A stretch of 12,234 bases of DNA from positions 185,795-198,028 of the forward strand of contig CAJUMW010000001.1 of assembly GCA_910587625.1 (NCBI GenBank), in the 5' to 3' direction. Made by a program: the position numbers and the translations under genes. Positions within the stretch are counted from its first letter, which is position 1; the number at the start of each line of letters is the position of its first letter. The notes beneath the pieces were generated by a model. That model saw only the letters and a program-made list of their open reading frames with translations, was not told the origin of the DNA and made no database searches. This DNA comes from an uncultured Christensenellaceae bacterium. GTDB taxonomy: Bacteria; Bacillota; Clostridia; Christensenellales; Borkfalkiaceae. Below are positions 10,236 through 12,234 of this stretch, piece by piece.

Positions 10236-10237
10236 AT

Positions 10238-10657
10238 ATGTATTATTTAAAAACTTCGGCCTGTTTCGACAGCGCGCACTTTCTTCACGGATATAACGGC
10301 AAATGCTCAAATATCCACGGTCATCATTGGATTGTGGAAGTAAAGATAAGCAGCGGCAAATTGCAGGGGAGCGGCGAAAAGCGCGGTATGCTTGTGGACT
10401 TCGGCGATTTCAAGCAGGCGGTAAAAGAGATTGCGGAAGGTTTTGACCATACGCTTATTTACGAAAAAAATACCCTTAAACCGGCAACCGTTGCCGCGCT
10501 CAAAGAAGAAGGTTTTTCATTGGTTGAAACGCATTTCAGACCCACTGCAGAAAACTTTGCCGCGTACATATTTGCCGACCTTTGCAAAAAGGGTATGCCC
10601 GTTTCCTGCGTGACCGTGTACGAGTCACCCGAAAACTGCGCGGTATACGGTGAGTGA
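10238..10657 (+). CDS. queD: 6-carboxy-5,6,7,8-tetrahydropterin synthase
   Basis: This 139-residue protein of the PTPS/QueD family converts dihydroneopterin triphosphate into 6-carboxytetrahydropterin, the second step of queuosine precursor synthesis. Zinc ligands are H14 (FDSAHFL) and H27 and H29 (NIHGHHW). The catalytic Cys is C23 in NGKCSNIHG, and D70-H71 (FDHTLIYE) completes the reactive group. E129 in VYESPENC binds the pterin. The absence of extra residues between C23 and the HGH motif favours QueD over eukaryotic-type PTPS, as does the neighbourhood. Length matches bacterial QueD (about 120-140). It is the first gene of the operon, behind a leader with terminator and candidate aptamer, and nearly abuts queE. 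Confidence 0.95.
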   Translation: MYYLKTSACFDSAHFLHGYNGKCSNIHGHHWIVEVKISSGKLQGSGEKRGMLVDFGDFKQAVKEIAEGFDHTLIYEKNTLKPATVAALKEEGFSLVETHFRPTAENFAAYIFADLCKKGMPVSCVTVYESPENCAVYGE

Positions 10658-10658
10658 T

Positions 10659-11324
10659 ATGTGCTGTTTTAAAGTTGCCGAAAAATTTGTAAGTATAAAC
10701 GGTGAAGGGCCGCGCGCCGGCGAACTTGCCGTGTTTTTGCGGTTTTGCGGCTGTAATCTCAATTGCAGCTACTGCGACACGCGCTGGGCGAATACAGTCG
10801 ACGTAAAATGCGAACTTATTTCTGCGGAAGAGCTTGTTGCATACGTGAAATCGACGGGCATAAAAAACGTTACCCTGACGGGCGGAGAACCGCTTTTGCA
10901 GGCGGATGTTGCCTATCTTATAGAACTTCTGGGAGCGTCCGGCGCGGAAGTCGAAATAGAAACCAACGGAAGCGCGCCGTTGAAAGATATCGTTTCCCTT
11001 TCGCCCCGTCCCGCGGTTACCGCCGATTATAAACTTCCTTCAAGCGGAATGGAAAAAAATATGCTTACCGAAAACTTTTCTTACCTTACGTTAAGTGACG
11101 CGGTCAAGTTTGTGGTCGGGGATAAGCGCGATTTGGTGCGTGCGGAAGAGATTATAAACGAGTACGGACTTACAGACAGGTGCCGCGTTTATTTCAGCCC
11201 CGTGTTTGGAAAAATCAAGCCCGAAGAAATAGCGGAGTTTATGAAAGAGCGTAAGCTTAACGGCGTACGCCTGCAATTGCAGTTGCATAAAATTATTTGG
11301 GAGCCCGATATGCGCGGGGTATAG
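10659..11324 (+). CDS. queE: 7-carboxy-7-deazaguanine synthase (radical SAM)
   Basis: This 221-residue radical SAM enzyme rearranges 6-carboxytetrahydropterin into 7-carboxy-7-deazaguanine using S-adenosylmethionine and magnesium. The cluster motif is C32-x3-C36-x2-C39 (CNLNCSYC), followed at once by DT as is usual in QueE. It is preceded by SINGEGPRAGELAVFLRFCG, where GEG and the following residues bind substrate. The SAM-binding GGE motif is at 75-77 (VTLTGGEPLLQ), and an LxxxP-type segment SPRPAVTADYKLPSSG lies mid-protein. I chose the ATG at 10659 because GGTGAG precedes it; a GTG at 10650 would add three residues and overlap the queD stop. Its stop codon is part of the folE ribosome site. 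All catalytic residues appear present. Confidence 0.95.
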   Translation: MCCFKVAEKFVSINGEGPRAGELAVFLRFCGCNLNCSYCDTRWANTVDVKCELISAEELVAYVKSTGIKNVTLTGGEPLLQADVAYLIELLGASGAEVEIETNGSAPLKDIVSLSPRPAVTADYKLPSSGMEKNMLTENFSYLTLSDAVKFVVGDKRDLVRAEEIINEYGLTDRCRVYFSPVFGKIKPEEIAEFMKERKLNGVRLQLQLHKIIWEPDMRGV

Positions 11325-11328
11325 GAGA
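11323..11328 (+). promoter_or_regulatory. folE: Ribosome binding site fixing the folE start
   Basis: AGGAGA lies four bases before the ATG at 11333 and shares bases with the queE stop codon TAG (11322-11324). It supports this ATG over the in-frame TTG at 11297, which would place 28 bases inside queE. Confidence 0.8.
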
Positions 11329-11332
11329 AAGT

Positions 11333-11905
11333 ATGGATATTAAAGAAATAGAAAAACATATCCGCGGGTTATTGGTCGCTATAGGCGAAGATCCCGACAG
11401 GGAAGGTCTGCGCGAAACGCCTTCCCGCGTAGCGCGAATGTACGAAGAAGCGTTTGAAGGTATAAAATACACCAACCGCGAAATTGCGGAAATGTTCGGA
11501 AAAACTTTCGAAGTTCCGTCCGACCCGAATTCGGACGGCGCAGTGGTCATAAAGGACATAAGCGTGTTCAGCTATTGCGAGCATCATATGGCGCTTATGT
11601 ACGATATGAAAGTCGACGTGGCGTACGTCCCGCGCGGAAGAGTCCTGGGGCTTAGCAAAATCGCGCGCATCTGCGATATGGCGGCAAAGCGGCTGCAATT
11701 GCAGGAGCGTTTGGGACGGGACATTGCCGAGATAATTTCGCTTGCGGCTTTATCTCCCGACGTCGGCGTAAGGATAGAAGGCTGTCACAGCTGTATGACT
11801 TCGCGCGGGATAAAAAACGTATCGTCAAAGACGGTTACCGAAAATTACTTCGGCGCGTTCAAAGACAATGTTTCCCTGCAAAATCTTTTGAGGGACAGGG
11901 TATGA
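11333..11905 (+). CDS. folE: GTP cyclohydrolase I
   Basis: This 190-residue enzyme opens GTP to 7,8-dihydroneopterin triphosphate, the first committed step for both tetrahydrofolate and queuosine. The zinc site is C82 and H85 in YCEHHMALM plus C154 in CHSCMTSRGI; H152 matches the catalytic His of the Escherichia coli enzyme. The conserved RLGLSKIAR-type segment appears as RVLGLSKIARICDMAAKRLQLQERL at about 103-127. The N-terminal DPDREGLRETPSRVARMYEE is also typical. Length matches the family (about 185-220). The gene lies between queE and queC with an eight-base gap before it and a four-base overlap (ATGA) after it, so its product probably serves the queuosine branch first. A separate folate copy elsewhere cannot be excluded. 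Confidence 0.96.
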   Translation: MDIKEIEKHIRGLLVAIGEDPDREGLRETPSRVARMYEEAFEGIKYTNREIAEMFGKTFEVPSDPNSDGAVVIKDISVFSYCEHHMALMYDMKVDVAYVPRGRVLGLSKIARICDMAAKRLQLQERLGRDIAEIISLAALSPDVGVRIEGCHSCMTSRGIKNVSSKTVTENYFGAFKDNVSLQNLLRDRV

Positions 11906-12234
11906 AAGCACTCGTTTTATTAAGCGGCGGAGTGGACAGCGCAACATGTCTGGGACTTGCGGTTCAAAAATACGGCGCGACGGAAGTTTTAGCCCTTTGC
12001 GTTTATTATGGTCAGAAACACAGTAAAGAACTCGACGCCGCGCAAAAAGTTGCCGGCTTTTACGGCGTTGCTTTAAAGCGGCTTGACCTTTCTATAATAT
12101 TCGAAGGTTCGGACTGTTCGCTTTTGGCGGAGTCGCCCAATGAAATACCTTTGCAAAGCTATGCCGAACAGATTTCCGTAACGGGCGGCAAACCCGTTTC
12201 AACCTACGTCCCTTTCAGGAACGGGCTGTTTCTT
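11902..12234 (+). CDS. queC: 7-cyano-7-deazaguanine synthase, N-terminal part (3' end outside window)
   Basis: The first 111 residues of QueC are present; the frame is still open at the window edge. The enzyme uses ATP and ammonia to turn 7-carboxy-7-deazaguanine into preQ0. The ATP-binding PP-loop SGGVDS is at 8-13, close to the start as expected for an adenine nucleotide alpha hydrolase fold. The family motifs YYGQKHSKEL (35-44) and STYVPFRNGLFL (100-111) follow. The zinc-binding Cys cluster that usually lies near the C-terminus is beyond the window. The ATG overlaps the folE stop by four bases, with AGGGACAGGG just upstream as ribosome site. A full-length gene would be about 220 codons. 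Confidence 0.96.
   Translation, partial: MKALVLLSGGVDSATCLGLAVQKYGATEVLALCVYYGQKHSKELDAAQKVAGFYGVALKRLDLSIIFEGSDCSLLAESPNEIPLQSYAEQISVTGGKPVSTYVPFRNGLFL

Noticed and set aside
10190..10237. GTG start extending queD by 16 residues
   Set aside because: The added residues fall on the terminator hairpin and T run, match no QueD, and the strong AAAGGGAGAG site points to the ATG at 10238.
10107..10237. Tetrahydrofolate riboswitch ahead of the operon, considered because of folE
   Set aside because: I could not match the THF aptamer core to the leader, whereas the A-rich tail and que context fit preQ1 better.
10002..10310. Minus-strand open frame of about 100 codons across the que leader
   Set aside because: It runs antisense through a terminator, a promoter and the start of queD, has no recognisable product, and starts inside queD.
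11297..11332. TTG start extending folE by 12 residues
   Set aside because: It would overlap queE, and AGGAGA directly precedes the ATG at 11333.

Overview
The window looks like the chromosome of a low-to-moderate GC Gram-positive bacterium of the Bacillota, probably a Clostridia-type anaerobe. The evidence is a Bacillota-style rpoB-rpoC pair with an acidic RpoB tail, a class II GalT, a YitT family protein, and a queuosine operon behind an attenuator-like leader. No species can be named from the sequence. All genes appear intact except rpoB and queC, which are cut by the window edges. I see no mobile element, CRISPR array, tRNA or rRNA.

Layout: (1) Positions 1-4437, plus strand: the 3' end of rpoB and all of rpoC, closed by a strong hairpin (4449-4486) that also suits the converging genes. 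(2) Positions 4500-6375, minus strand: two membrane protein genes, yitT (DUF161/DUF2179) followed by a DUF368 (PopT-type) undecaprenyl-phosphate transporter gene. The yitT promoter is a near-consensus sigma-A site placed so close to the ATG that the mRNA should be leaderless or nearly so. (3) Positions 6376-6531: a divergent promoter region. (4) Positions 6532-10009, plus strand: galT-galK-galM, the Leloir pathway without galE, ended by a hairpin at 10017-10043. (5) Positions 10078-10237: a consensus promoter, then a leader of about 125 nt. The leader holds a small hairpin with an A-rich tail resembling preQ1-I riboswitches, followed by an intrinsic terminator just ahead of the first gene. (6) Positions 10238-12234, plus strand: queD-queE-folE-queC, tightly packed or overlapping.

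How the genes work together: the que operon encodes the full route from GTP to preQ0. FolE makes dihydroneopterin triphosphate, QueD makes 6-carboxytetrahydropterin, QueE makes 7-carboxy-7-deazaguanine and QueC makes preQ0. A preQ1-sensing attenuator ahead of it would be end-product feedback. The gal genes interconvert galactose anomers, phosphorylate galactose and exchange it onto UDP. The DUF368 protein probably recycles the lipid carrier for wall synthesis.

The items most worth a second look are the que leader, the strongly acidic repeat-bearing RpoB tail, and the start-codon-proximal promoters of the minus-strand membrane genes.
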